NCBI GenBank assembly: GCA_948964545.1
Contig: CAREDV010000005.1
Location: 1-64,000 of the forward strand
Direction: 5' to 3'
Origin: an uncultured bacterium
Lineage (GTDB): Bacteria; Cyanobacteriota; Vampirovibrionia; Gastranaerophilales; Gastranaerophilaceae
Length of the DNA: 64,000 nt
This document shows, piece by piece, positions 35,681-44,870 of this stretch (within the stretch, counting starts at the first letter, position 1; every line of letters starts with the position of its first letter). Position numbers and translations under genes: made by a program. Below the pieces are notes generated by a model. That model was given only the letters and a program-made list of their open reading frames with translations, did not search any database and was not told the origin of the DNA.

Positions 35681-35797
35681 ATGAATGAACAAGATAAATC
35701 GAAACTTTCTATAATCGCACTGGTACTCAAAAGTGTAGAAACAGAATTTAAACAACTAAAATATTTTTTAATTAATAAAAAGACAATTGCTTCTTGA
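35681..35797 (+). CDS. Small hypothetical protein, 38 aa
   Basis: The ATG is preceded by AAGG 7 nt upstream and by the 19-bp-arm inverted repeat. The product is a charged helix (MNEQDKSKLSIIALVLKSVE and a Lys-rich tail) ending at TGA, directly before a terminator. Divergence from the HTH gene across the repeat suggests a regulator-target pair. No family recognised. Confidence 0.45.
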   Translation: MNEQDKSKLSIIALVLKSVETEFKQLKYFLINKKTIAS

Positions 35798-35806
35798 CAA
35801 TGCAAT

Positions 35807-35836
35807 TAAAAGTCGGGCTGTATAGCCCGACTTTTT
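35807..35836. terminator. Bidirectional terminator
   Basis: AAAAGTCGGGCT-GTAT-AGCCCGACTTTT followed by T separates the 38-codon gene from the convergent antiporter gene. Confidence 0.92.
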
Positions 35837-35841
35837 CCTAA

Positions 35842-37173
35842 TTAATGTAAATATCTTAAATAAAGATATATTGAACTCAACGTCAATGAAATAAATGTAA
35901 TCAAAGCACCATATTTCATAAATCTCATAAATGAAATCGGATGTCCTTTTGTTGTAGCAGTTTCGCTCACAATTACGTTTGCCGCAGCTCCGATAATTGT
36001 AAGGTTTCCGCCTAAACATGCACCCAATGACAATGCCCACCACAAGGGATGATGACCCTCACCTGCATAAGGCAGTGTATGCTGAACCTGAGCAATCAAT
36101 GGCGCCATTGTTGCAGTGTATGGAATATTATCAATTATACCTGACAAAATACCTGAACCCCACAAAATAAACATTGTTGCAGCTTCTAAGCTTCCGTGAG
36201 TAAGCTCGATTAGCTTATCAGCAAGAAATCCGATACCGCCGTTTGCTTCAAATCCGCCGATAATAATAAACAAACCTATAAAGAAAAATATTGTAAGCCA
36301 TTCAACATCTCTGTAAATTTCTTTCGGTTTTTCAAATAAAAGCAGAAATGATGCACCTGCAACAGCGAATGCATAAGCAGGAATTCCCGTAATATCATGA
36401 GTTACAAACCCTAAAATTACAAGTGCCAGAGTCACAAGCGAACGTATCATCAAATTTTTGTCTTCAATAGTTTTTGAATTATCAAGATTTGCAATATGTT
36501 CCATTTTTTCAGGAGTTGCTTTTAAAGTTTTTCTAAACAAGAAAATTAAAACACCTACACACACCAAGAAAATTACAGTAATAACAGGTGTTAACTCATT
36601 GACAAAATCCATAAAGCTTAAGCCTGCTTTAGCACCGATAATAATGTTTGGCGGGTCGCCGATAAGTGTTGCAGTTCCACCAATATTTGAAGCAAGAACT
36701 TCCGTAATCAAAAACGGTACAGGGTCTGTATCAAATTCTTTTGCAATAACAAAAGTAACAGGCATAATTAATACAACTGTTGTTACGTTATCCAAAAATG
36801 CAGATGCAACAGCAGTAAACGCTGCTAATGCAAATAAAACTAACTTTGGATGACCCTTAGTCGCTTTCAAAATCTGAAGTGCAATCCATTTAAACACACC
36901 GCTTCTGCTTGCAATATGAACAATAATCATCATACCGATAAGCAAAAATATAACTTCAAATTCTACATAATCAAAAACTCCGCGGATGTATCTGCCTAAA
37001 TCCCCGTCATAATGTCCATGGAAAGGCAAAAGTCCGAGAAGCAATGTTAATGATGCACCAAACAGTGCAACAACTGATTTCTGAATCTTTTCAGAGGCAA
37101 TGAAAACATAGGCAACTAAAAGAATTGCGCCTGATATAATCATGCCGTAATTTGATACTAAATTGTCTAACAT
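35842..37173 (-). CDS. NhaD/ArsB-type ion transporter
   Basis: The 443 residues form 11-12 membrane helices of the ion-transporter superfamily. The conserved signature NIGGTATLIGDPPNI near residue 167 and a second inverted-repeat half ending in GACLGGNLTIIGAAANV mark the ArsB/NhaD branch. Members export arsenite or exchange sodium for protons; the sequence does not separate the two, and no ars genes are nearby, so Na+/H+ exchange is somewhat more likely. GAGGGGA precedes the ATG. Confidence 0.85.
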   Translation of the reverse strand: MLDNLVSNYGMIISGAILLVAYVFIASEKIQKSVVALFGASLTLLLGLLPFHGHYDGDLGRYIRGVFDYVEFEVIFLLIGMMIIVHIASRSGVFKWIALQILKATKGHPKLVLFALAAFTAVASAFLDNVTTVVLIMPVTFVIAKEFDTDPVPFLITEVLASNIGGTATLIGDPPNIIIGAKAGLSFMDFVNELTPVITVIFLVCVGVLIFLFRKTLKATPEKMEHIANLDNSKTIEDKNLMIRSLVTLALVILGFVTHDITGIPAYAFAVAGASFLLLFEKPKEIYRDVEWLTIFFFIGLFIIIGGFEANGGIGFLADKLIELTHGSLEAATMFILWGSGILSGIIDNIPYTATMAPLIAQVQHTLPYAGEGHHPLWWALSLGACLGGNLTIIGAAANVIVSETATTKGHPISFMRFMKYGALITFISLTLSSIYLYLRYLH

Positions 37174-37437
37174 AGTCCCCTCTCAATCTAATTCACGCTA
37201 CATATCATAACACAAACAAAATACAAACCAACTCACCCAAACATCATCCGAGATTTGAATAATTCTACAACAATTTATCGGCAGGGTGAAAAAACATCAT
37301 CCGTTTTTACGATTTCATTTCGGATTTGGTTTGCTAATATATAACCATACTCCTTAGAGAACTAAGATACACATATCCCTAATCAACAGCTATGCACTTC
37401 TTATGTACATAGCTTTTCTTTATGCTATAATTTCATT

Positions 37438-38871
37438 ATGTTCGACAATTTAAGTGAAAAATTACAAGATATTATAAGTAAAACCCGCGGTAAAGAACTT
37501 ACGCAAGACAACATGCAAGAGGCTTTACGCGAGATTAGACGTGCACTTTTGGAAGCTGATGTAAACCTTCGTGTTGTAAAATCTTTTATTTCATCAATTA
37601 AGGATAAAGCCGAAGGCGAAAAGGTTTTAGAAGGTGTTGATCCGTCACAGCAGCTGATTAAAATCGTACATGATGAACTTGTAAACCTTTTGGGCAAAGA
37701 ACAAAAACCGCTTGATTTTTCGGGTCATCCCAATTTAATCATGATGCTCGGACTTCAAGGTTCGGGTAAAACCACATCATCAGCAAAACTTGCCGTAAAA
37801 CTTAAAAAAGAGGGCAGAAATCCGCTTTTAACAGCATGCGATGTTTACCGTCCCGCAGCGATTACACAGCTGCAAACTCTTGGAAAAGAGATTGAAACAG
37901 AAGTATTCACAATTCCTGATTGCAAAGATGTTCAACAAATTGTTCAAGGTGCAATTGATTATGCTAAAGACAAGGGATTTAATACAATAATCCTTGATAC
38001 AGCAGGACGTTTGCAGATTGATACTGATATGATGGCAGAACTTTTGTTAATCGACAGAATTTTTAAACCCGCAGAAAAACTACTTGTAATCGATGCCATG
38101 ACAGGTCAGGAAGCTGTTAATGTTGCGGAAAACTTTGATGCACAGTTAGGCTTGACAGGTTTAGTTTTAACTAAACTTGACGGCGACAGCCGCGGCGGTT
38201 CAGCTTTAAGTGTTTCTTACTGTACAGGAAAACCCATTAAATTAACAGGTACAGGCGAAAAATTAAACGCACTTGAGGATTTTTATCCTGAACGCATGGC
38301 AACAAGAATTTTGGGCATGGGCGATATTGTTTCGCTTGTGGAGCGCGCACAGGAAGTTTTTGACGAAAAACAGGCGCTTGAACTTGAAGAAAAAATGAGT
38401 AAAAATAATTTTTCTTACAACGATTTTATCAAGATGCAAAAGCAGATGCAGGCATTCGGGTCAATGGGCAATATGCTTGGCATGCTCGGGCTTAATATAG
38501 GCAAAGACGACAGGGAAAAACTTTCTCATGAGAGTGAAAAACAATTCAAAAAAATGGAAGTATTCATCTCAAGCATGACACCTGATGAACGTGCAAATCC
38601 CGATTTAATGAATACGAGCCGTAAAAAACGTATTGCAAAAGGATGCGGAATGGATTTTCAGGAAGTTAACGCGTTTGTAAAACAGTTTGAGCAGATGCGC
38701 ACTATGATGAAGGGCATGACTGATATGAAAAAAATGTTTTCGCACGGTATGCCTGACATGAGTAAAATGGGTAACTTTGGCGGTCTTGGCGGGTTTAACG
38801 GAAAACTCGGAATACATGCCATGAATAAAGCCATGAAAATGATGCGGGGACGAAGTCCCTTCACACACTAG
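37438..38871 (+). CDS. ffh: Signal recognition particle protein Ffh
   Basis: The 477-residue protein has the N domain, then the GTPase with GLQGSGKTT (105-113), DTAGRLQID near 190 and TKLDGDSRGG near 248, and a Met-rich M domain with SRKKRIAKGCG that binds 4.5S RNA. It targets nascent inner-membrane proteins with the receptor FtsY. TATAAT at 37426-37431 ends 6 nt before the ATG and there is no ribosome site, so the transcript is probably leaderless. The 264 bp upstream hold no gene, only AACATCATCCG twice and a hairpin near 37390-37416. Confidence 0.97.
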   Translation: MFDNLSEKLQDIISKTRGKELTQDNMQEALREIRRALLEADVNLRVVKSFISSIKDKAEGEKVLEGVDPSQQLIKIVHDELVNLLGKEQKPLDFSGHPNLIMMLGLQGSGKTTSSAKLAVKLKKEGRNPLLTACDVYRPAAITQLQTLGKEIETEVFTIPDCKDVQQIVQGAIDYAKDKGFNTIILDTAGRLQIDTDMMAELLLIDRIFKPAEKLLVIDAMTGQEAVNVAENFDAQLGLTGLVLTKLDGDSRGGSALSVSYCTGKPIKLTGTGEKLNALEDFYPERMATRILGMGDIVSLVERAQEVFDEKQALELEEKMSKNNFSYNDFIKMQKQMQAFGSMGNMLGMLGLNIGKDDREKLSHESEKQFKKMEVFISSMTPDERANPDLMNTSRKKRIAKGCGMDFQEVNAFVKQFEQMRTMMKGMTDMKKMFSHGMPDMSKMGNFGGLGGFNGKLGIHAMNKAMKMMRGRSPFTH

Positions 38872-38878
38872 GGGGTTT

Positions 38879-39622
38879 ATGAACTTTAAAAAGTTATTAT
38901 TAGTTTTATTATTGTTTGCTAATGTTGCGTTAGCTGATGAAATTGATGTTAATGCGTTTATGGAGCAATACAGCAAAGAAGTTCAGCAGACAATAAAAGC
39001 GAACTTCAAATATAACGGCGAGGAAAGCGCAACAGCATCCGTAAGTTACCGTATAAATCCCGACGGCTCTATTGAGGATATTAAGGTTGAAAAATCAGGC
39101 GGGGCTGATATGGATGAAGTTTTGATTAACGCTGTCAAAAAATCTGCACCGTTTAAACCTTTTCCTGAAGATTTGAATTTGTCGTCTGTCAGAATGACAA
39201 CTGGTTTTCAGCATGTTGTCCACAGATATCAATCACCGTCAGTACCTGCATATTCAAATGCCCGCATGGCGATTTTGCCCGTTCAGCCATCAGCTGAAAC
39301 TCAAAAAGCGCATCAGGAATATATGGATAAGCTGAATAAATACATTTTTGACAGAATTCCGACAACATATAATCATATTCCGAATGAGCCTTCAATAAAG
39401 TGCAAAGTTACGAAATACGGAACATTAAAAGATATTAAAATTACTCAATCGTCAGGACTTGATGAATATGATAGAAAACTTATCGAAACATTTTCAAAAA
39501 TACAATACAAGCCGTTTCCTGCCGAATTAAACCAATATGATGAACTGCCGTTTTCAATGAAAGTTTATAAACAAATCCGCACAAACCGCGGTTTTGATAA
39601 TCCGTATTACAGAATGTGGTAA
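38879..39622 (+). CDS. Secreted protein with two TonB C-terminal-like domains
   Basis: A signal peptide (MNFKKLLLVLLLFANVALA) is followed by two copies of a TonB-C/TonB-2-like domain: ASVSYRINPDGSIEDIKVEK then MDEVLINAVKKSAPFKPFP at about 55-100, and CKVTKYGTLKDIKITQSSG then KLIETFSKIQYKPFP at about 175-220. It has no membrane anchor or Pro-rich linker as in classic TonB. Gene start has AGGGGG 5 nt upstream and follows ffh by 7 bp, so it is probably co-transcribed. Periplasmic role unknown. Confidence 0.75.
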   Translation: MNFKKLLLVLLLFANVALADEIDVNAFMEQYSKEVQQTIKANFKYNGEESATASVSYRINPDGSIEDIKVEKSGGADMDEVLINAVKKSAPFKPFPEDLNLSSVRMTTGFQHVVHRYQSPSVPAYSNARMAILPVQPSAETQKAHQEYMDKLNKYIFDRIPTTYNHIPNEPSIKCKVTKYGTLKDIKITQSSGLDEYDRKLIETFSKIQYKPFPAELNQYDELPFSMKVYKQIRTNRGFDNPYYRMW

Positions 39623-39642
39623 GTATTTAATATCGAGTATTC

Positions 39643-42144
39643 CTAAAATTTCTTCAGCTTCGCATAGGCAGCATCCATTGCTTTGATGCCCTGACGTCCG
39701 AAATCTATTGTATACATAAGGCTTTCGCCGATTTGCGCTACTTCTTTGATATGTCCAATGCCGAGTTTGTCGTGAAAAACACGTTCACCCTCGTTAAAAA
39801 TATATTCTACAGGAGTTGTATTTTCCATTCTTCGCTGGCGTTCAGCTTCCTGCTCCTGCTGAATACGCTCTTTTTCACGTCTTTCCTCAAGCATTTTTTT
39901 AATAGCATTGTCCTTAAAAAACTCTTTTGTACGTTCCTCATCACGAGCTTTATTTGCTTGTGATTTAACAAGAATTGTACGTGACGGGGTTCTTGAAGGC
40001 TGCATTTGTTTACCTGATGCAAGCCCTTTGGTCGGTGCTACAAATCCTTTACCAAAACCCGATGAGGGTTTTACATAGCCAGAACTGTCAAATTGTGCTG
40101 ATGAATAAGAAAAATCAGATTTTCCCGTTTTAGCTTTAGATACGGCATTTTGGAAAGTTGATGAGCCGCTTGTAGAACCTTCAAAACCTATTGAATTCAA
40201 CAGTTGACGCGGAATTTCTTCCAAGAACCTTGACGGGTTGTAATACTTGTATTCACCCCACATTTGGCGGCGTTTTGCAGATGTCAGATAAAGTTTTTCC
40301 TCTGCACGTGTAACTCCGACATACATAAGACGTCTTTCTTCTTCCATTTCTGAAGGAATGTTAAATGTTCTCTGATGCGGAAAAACGCCCTCGTCACATC
40401 CTGCAAGGAACACTACAGGAAACTCCAAACCTTTTGCAGAATGAAGTGTCATTAAAGTTACATTGTTTGTGATATCGTCCATTCCGTCCAAATCAGACAC
40501 CAGCGCAACCTGCTGTAAAAATTCACCTAAAGCGTTGTCGCTTTCTTCTGGAACAAATTCACCTGCAACGTTTACTAATTCCTGCAAGTTTTCAATATCC
40601 GCTTCGCTTTCGGGTGTGCCCTGCGCCTGTAATTCTCTTAAATAACCTGTTTTTTCGATTACAAGTGTGACAAATTCCTGCAAAGTGTAACTTTTTTGCG
40701 CATCTTTAAATTTCAAGATAAGTTCAGAAAAATCTTTCAATTTCGCTCTGGTTCTCGGCGGAATTTCAAGTGCATCTTCAATTCTCTGACATCCTGCAAA
40801 TAAGCTTATGTCCTTTTTGTCTGCAAATTCTGCAAGACTGTTTACGGTTGTAGGGCCGATTGCGCGTTTGGGCACATTGACAATTCTGCGGAAACTCTGC
40901 GAATCATCAGTATTGTAGATTAATTTCAAATACGCGATTATATCTTTAACTTCTTTACGGTCGTAGAATTTTAATCCGCCGTAAATTTTGTAAGGAATTC
41001 CCGCTGCCATGCAAGCTTCCTCTAATGCACGAGATTGGGAATTTGTACGGTAAAGAATTGCATATCTGTTGTAATCGCCTGCACTGTCTTGCTTAATACG
41101 GCTTGCGATAAAGTTTGCCTCATCGCCCTCATCTTGTGCTTCAAAGTAATCAATAAGTTCTCCGTCGCCTTTATTTGAATACAGAACTTTATCCACACGC
41201 TCTGTATTGTTTTCGATAATTGCGTTTGCGACATTTAAGATATTTGCAGTCGAGCGGTAGTTTTGCTCTAACTTGATTAATTTTGTCTTTTTAAAATCCT
41301 GCTGGAAGTTCAAAATAATAGTGTAATCCGCACCGCGCCAGCTGTAAATCGATTGGTCGACATCACCTACAACGCAAAGTGAGCGCTCGTCGGGAATTTC
41401 CGTCGAGAGGTTAGAATAAAGCATATTAATAAGCTTGTACTGCGCCATGTTTGTATCTTGAAACTCGTCAACCAAGATATGCTGAAATCTGTCATAGTAT
41501 TGCTGTCTGACTTCTTTACACTGCTCAAGAAGTTTTACGGTCAACATAAGCATATCGTCAAAGTCGATTGCGTTATTATTATTCAGTGAGTTTTCGTATT
41601 CCTCGTAAATTGCGGCGATTTTTTGGGATTTAAAATCTCTTGCAAATGTCGCAAAAGTATAAGCATCCTGCATTTTGTTTTTTGCATTGGAAATAACCGT
41701 TTTCACAAGCTTTGGCGCATAAATTTTATCATCAAGATTTAATTTTTTAATAGCCTGTTTTATTACTGCATTTGAATCAGTTTCGTCATAAATAGAGAAA
41801 TTTTTATCTAACTTTTTGCCTGACTGGAAATTATATTTTTCAATATTTTCACGTAACATTCTCCCGCAAATACCGTGAAAAGTGCCAACCCACATATATT
41901 TTACAACTTCTTCTCCCAGAATATTTCCCAAACGCTCTTTCATTTCTTTAGCCGCTTTGTTGGTAAACGTTACGGCTAAAATGTTTCTGGGGCGAACGCA
42001 TTCATGTTTTATCAAATACGCAATTCTTGAAGTTAAAAGCTTTGTTTTTCCGCTCCCTGCACCCGCTAAAACAAGCAAAGGACCTTGAACAGTCTCAACA
42101 GCTTCTCTTTGTTCTTTGTTAAGATTACCTAATATATTTTCCAT
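39643..42144 (-). CDS. pcrA: ATP-dependent DNA helicase PcrA/UvrD
   Basis: The 833-residue SF1A helicase starts MENILGNLNKEQREAV. It carries LAGAGSGKT (26-34), LVDEFQDTN near 222, QNYRST, VTLMTLHSAKGLEF and YVGVTRAEEKLY. The C-terminal tail ends in a Tudor-like segment (GERVFHDKLGIGHIKEV) as in PcrA, which contacts RNA polymerase. It acts in nucleotide-excision repair, replication-fork clearance and plasmid replication. An ATG 14 codons upstream is possible but gives an unnatural extension. Confidence 0.95.
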   Translation of the reverse strand: MENILGNLNKEQREAVETVQGPLLVLAGAGSGKTKLLTSRIAYLIKHECVRPRNILAVTFTNKAAKEMKERLGNILGEEVVKYMWVGTFHGICGRMLRENIEKYNFQSGKKLDKNFSIYDETDSNAVIKQAIKKLNLDDKIYAPKLVKTVISNAKNKMQDAYTFATFARDFKSQKIAAIYEEYENSLNNNNAIDFDDMLMLTVKLLEQCKEVRQQYYDRFQHILVDEFQDTNMAQYKLINMLYSNLSTEIPDERSLCVVGDVDQSIYSWRGADYTIILNFQQDFKKTKLIKLEQNYRSTANILNVANAIIENNTERVDKVLYSNKGDGELIDYFEAQDEGDEANFIASRIKQDSAGDYNRYAILYRTNSQSRALEEACMAAGIPYKIYGGLKFYDRKEVKDIIAYLKLIYNTDDSQSFRRIVNVPKRAIGPTTVNSLAEFADKKDISLFAGCQRIEDALEIPPRTRAKLKDFSELILKFKDAQKSYTLQEFVTLVIEKTGYLRELQAQGTPESEADIENLQELVNVAGEFVPEESDNALGEFLQQVALVSDLDGMDDITNNVTLMTLHSAKGLEFPVVFLAGCDEGVFPHQRTFNIPSEMEEERRLMYVGVTRAEEKLYLTSAKRRQMWGEYKYYNPSRFLEEIPRQLLNSIGFEGSTSGSSTFQNAVSKAKTGKSDFSYSSAQFDSSGYVKPSSGFGKGFVAPTKGLASGKQMQPSRTPSRTILVKSQANKARDEERTKEFFKDNAIKKMLEERREKERIQQEQEAERQRRMENTTPVEYIFNEGERVFHDKLGIGHIKEVAQIGESLMYTIDFGRQGIKAMDAAYAKLKKF

Positions 42145-42229
42145 TTCCCTATTCCCAAAATCAATTTTTTGTGATATAATCAGCATAAACTAAAAATGAG
42201 TAGATTGCAATTAAAAAAAAAGGTGGAAT

Positions 42230-42808
42230 ATGGCAAATATATTTATGAGTGATGATGCAAAAGAAAGACAACAGTCAATTACAGTACCTATGGATGATTT
42301 AGATACAGTGGCGTCAAATTCACCTGATACAGTTGATGAATTGGCAATGGAACTTGCTACAATTCAACAATCAGCTAAAAAAATTGCGATAATCGGAAGC
42401 CGCAACCTTCCTATTACTCACCAGCAAATGATTGAAACTCTTGCAACAGCACTTGTTATGCAAGGTAATACAATAATTACATCAGGCGGTTCTTCAGGAA
42501 CAAACGCAGCAGCAATCCGCGGTGCAATGAAGTCTAATCCTGAAAAATTGAAAGTTATTTTACCGCAGACAATCGGACAACAGCCGAGTGATGTTCAAAA
42601 CCAGCTTATCGGTGTTCCAAATATCGTAGAACACCCTGACCGCGCTATGATGACTCTTGCTGATGCATCACGTGTCTGCAACAGAGAAATCATTGATGAT
42701 TGCAACCAGTTAATCGTATTTTTATCTCATACAAGTAAAACTTTGCACAACGCTGTTCAGTATGCTGAAGAGGGTCACAAAGTTATTACTGTATTCTATT
42801 TGGACTAA
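42230..42808 (+). CDS. SLOG/DprA-like Rossmann-fold protein, 192 aa
   Basis: From residue 50 the protein reads KIAIIGSRNLPITHQQM, then TALVMQGNTIITSGGSSGTN and AAAIRGAMK, which is the beginning of a DprA/LOG-type nucleotide-binding fold. It is shorter than DprA (no DML1 or SAM domains), so it is a stand-alone SLOG protein. AAGGTGG precedes the ATG; a TATAAT at 42175-42180 is the likely promoter, facing pcrA. It is followed after 9 bp by a HEAT-like repeat protein. Ligand unknown. Confidence 0.72.
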   Translation: MANIFMSDDAKERQQSITVPMDDLDTVASNSPDTVDELAMELATIQQSAKKIAIIGSRNLPITHQQMIETLATALVMQGNTIITSGGSSGTNAAAIRGAMKSNPEKLKVILPQTIGQQPSDVQNQLIGVPNIVEHPDRAMMTLADASRVCNREIIDDCNQLIVFLSHTSKTLHNAVQYAEEGHKVITVFYLD

Positions 42809-42817
42809 AAATTTTTT

Positions 42818-43975
42818 ATGAGTGAAAATTTAAAAAAACTTACGGGCAAATTCGGTTTTGAACCTGTTGCTCAACATCTTGTCAACGACTGTGATACTGC
42901 GCTTTTTAAGGAACTGGTGGAAAGCGAAAGTTTCTTGTTTGATTTTGTAAGACAAAATGTTGCAGAACGTATCGGAGCACAAATTAACGAAAATAATTAC
43001 AAAAATTTGATTGAATTTTTGAAATTTTACTCGCCCTCTTATGAGGATGTAATCGTATCTGCACTTGTAAAATACGCTGATGAGGATTTGACTGATTTGA
43101 TGCTTGAAAAATTTGAAAGCGGTACGGATGATGAAAAAACATATTGTGCAAGATTTTTCGGTGCTGTTCAGGACCCGCTTGCATACAACGGCCTGTTAGC
43201 AAATGCTTATGCGGATGATGAATTTCTTGCCCAAAACTGCGCTTCATCTCTGGCGCTTTGGAAAGATGAAAAATCTTATAATGACGCTCTTGAAAAATTG
43301 AAAAGTGCTGACGAGTTTGAAAAACTTTCTGCAGTAAAATTTTTGAGTGCTTATGGAAGAAAAGAGGCTTTGCCTGAAATTTTTAAAGCAATGAGAAGTT
43401 CGGCAATGGCTGAAAATATAGCAGGAGAAATTCCGTATATCGAAAATCTTTTTGAACTTCTTGACAAATACTATGAAGATGCACTTTTGACGATTAATTT
43501 TATAATTAACGGTCTAGGTGAAATCCTGCCTTTGAGCGCTGTGTTTGACTATGAACTTTTTGAAGTTTTTGAAAGACTTATAAATAATTACGATGACAGC
43601 AAATCTGCAATCGTTTTGCTGAATGCTCGCGACAAATTTGATACTTTAACCGAAAATGATGAGTACCTTTTTGACGAGGACAAAAACACCAAAAACGAAG
43701 TTTATGATATTAAAAAACTTCTTAAAAACACTGATAATTTAGAAAGATTTATTAATGACGAACTGGATGAAAACAGCCCGTTTGTATTTACCGCATTGGA
43801 TTTTGCAACAGATTTATTAAAAATTCGCGAACTTTTGAAATCCAATAATCAAACAGTAATTTTAAAAACAGCAGAGATTTTGAAAAAACTCGGCAACCTT
43901 GACGAGAATGCAAAAACAATTGCATTATTGAAAGTTACTGATATCAATATAAAATCAATAATAAGAGCTTTATAA
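42818..43975 (+). CDS. HEAT-like helical-repeat protein, 385 aa
   Basis: The whole chain is alternating amphipathic helices in pairs of about 35-40 residues (for example DEDLTDLMLEKFESGTDDEK then TYCARFFGAVQDPLA), as in HEAT or armadillo scaffolds. It is acidic and has no catalytic motif. It follows the SLOG-like gene by 9 bp and is likely its operon partner, perhaps as a scaffold (inference). Confidence 0.65.
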   Translation: MSENLKKLTGKFGFEPVAQHLVNDCDTALFKELVESESFLFDFVRQNVAERIGAQINENNYKNLIEFLKFYSPSYEDVIVSALVKYADEDLTDLMLEKFESGTDDEKTYCARFFGAVQDPLAYNGLLANAYADDEFLAQNCASSLALWKDEKSYNDALEKLKSADEFEKLSAVKFLSAYGRKEALPEIFKAMRSSAMAENIAGEIPYIENLFELLDKYYEDALLTINFIINGLGEILPLSAVFDYELFEVFERLINNYDDSKSAIVLLNARDKFDTLTENDEYLFDEDKNTKNEVYDIKKLLKNTDNLERFINDELDENSPFVFTALDFATDLLKIRELLKSNNQTVILKTAEILKKLGNLDENAKTIALLKVTDINIKSIIRAL

Positions 43976-44194
43976 AACTGGTTTGTCAAATACACTGAAA
44001 AATTCTGCTAATGTAATATCCATTGCATTGCAGATTGAATTTATTGTGGAAATTTTAGTATCTTTTAAACCTTTTTCAGCGGAACAAATACAGCTTTTAG
44101 ATAATTCGGCAGACCAAGCTAATTTCTCGGCTGTCAAATTTTTACTCTTTCTAAGTTCTAATATTCTTTTTGCTACATATTCGTTAACATTCAT
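43970..44194 (-). CDS. Xre-family HTH regulator, 74 aa
   Basis: One HTH_3 domain fills the protein: ILELRKSKNLTAEKLAWSAE, then LSKSCICSAEKGLKDTKIST and INSICNAMDITLAEFFSVF. It overlaps the upstream AbrB-like gene by 11 bp, so the two are translated together, as in many antitoxin or regulator pairs. It is convergent with the HEAT-like gene (6-bp overlap). Confidence 0.85.
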   Translation of the reverse strand: MNVNEYVAKRILELRKSKNLTAEKLAWSAELSKSCICSAEKGLKDTKISTINSICNAMDITLAEFFSVFDKPVL

Positions 44195-44507
44195 ACTTTT
44201 TTATAAATAGTTTATTTTCACATATTTCAACATCAATTGCATCATTTTCAGGATTAACATCCAAAATTTCAATGAGGGGTGCAGGAAGATATAAACCATA
44301 ACTACAACCACTTTTCTGAAGTTTTCTAACCATATTGTCTTTATATCGCTCTAAATCATTTTCCTCAATAGGTTCAATGTATAAAGTTTTATTTTTTGAA
44401 GTAATTAATAAGTTTGTTTCTTTTGGATTATAGCCTAATAATTTAAGAATTGGCTTTGTAAAATAAAATTCCCATCCATTACCGCTTGATTTTAATTTTT
44501 TCTGCAT
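44184..44507 (-). CDS. Protein with two AbrB/MazE-like domains, 107 aa
   Basis: Two similar halves of about 45 residues are visible: KLKSSGNGWEFYFTKPILKL ending KTLYIEP, and RKLQKSGCSYGLYLPAPLIE ending NKLFIKK. Each has the swapped-hairpin AbrB/MazE pattern (beta, Pro-Ile/Leu-Leu helix, beta). A protein normally dimeric through one domain is here duplicated in a single chain. It overlaps the Xre gene, and no MazF-like toxin is adjacent. It may be a DNA-binding regulator or orphan antitoxin. Confidence 0.6.
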   Translation of the reverse strand: MQKKLKSSGNGWEFYFTKPILKLLGYNPKETNLLITSKNKTLYIEPIEENDLERYKDNMVRKLQKSGCSYGLYLPAPLIEILDVNPENDAIDVEICENKLFIKKYEC

Positions 44508-44622
44508 AATTTTCCTGAAAGTTAATTAAAATGTTAATAAAATGTTATTTCTTGACATTAAGTATAAAAAATTTTATCATTTATTAATACATTCTATTAA
44601 ACTTCTAATCGACTTATATGAT

Positions 44623-44769
44623 ATGACTAAATCACAATTGACTTTGCTCAAACACCTTGCAACAGGCGCAACACTGTAAGAAATAGCAAAAAAACTTAAT
44701 ATCAGCTATAACACTGTCAAAAGCGTTATTATACAAGCTATAGAAGCTTTTTTATGTGATAAAAACTAA
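44623..44769 (+). pseudogene. LuxR-type HTH mini-gene interrupted by TAA
   Basis: From ATG 44623 the frame reads MTKSQLTLLKHLATGATL*, stopping at 44677-44679, and continues EIAKKLNISYNTVKSVIIQ to TAA 44769. The joined sequence is a GerE/LuxR-type HTH, where position 19 is usually Lys or Gln. One substitution (CAA or AAA to TAA) breaks it. It carries only the DNA-binding domain, so it was already a small protein. Confidence 0.6.
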
Positions 44770-44870
44770 TACTTTTTTAGATATGCAAACCTTAGTTATG
44801 CAATATTCACTTTGTCAATGAAAAGATATTTTTGGTAGTTATGATTTAAAAAATAATATATCGTATTAGT

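Noticed and set aside
37390..37416. 4.5S or other conserved small RNA just upstream of ffh
   Set aside because: A hairpin is visible but none of the SRP RNA core motif; not enough to call an RNA gene.
43984..44210. Plus-strand frame opposite the Xre gene
   Set aside because: It mirrors the HTH gene on the other strand, has no ribosome site and no recognisable domain.
5814..44769. Stop-codon reassignment, since three genes contain an in-frame TGA or TAA where Trp, Gln or Lys would fit
   Set aside because: TAA and TGA serve as normal final stops of many intact genes in this window (for example TAA in pckA-neighbour genes and TGA in the 38-codon gene), and the broken genes are accessory. Point mutation is simpler.
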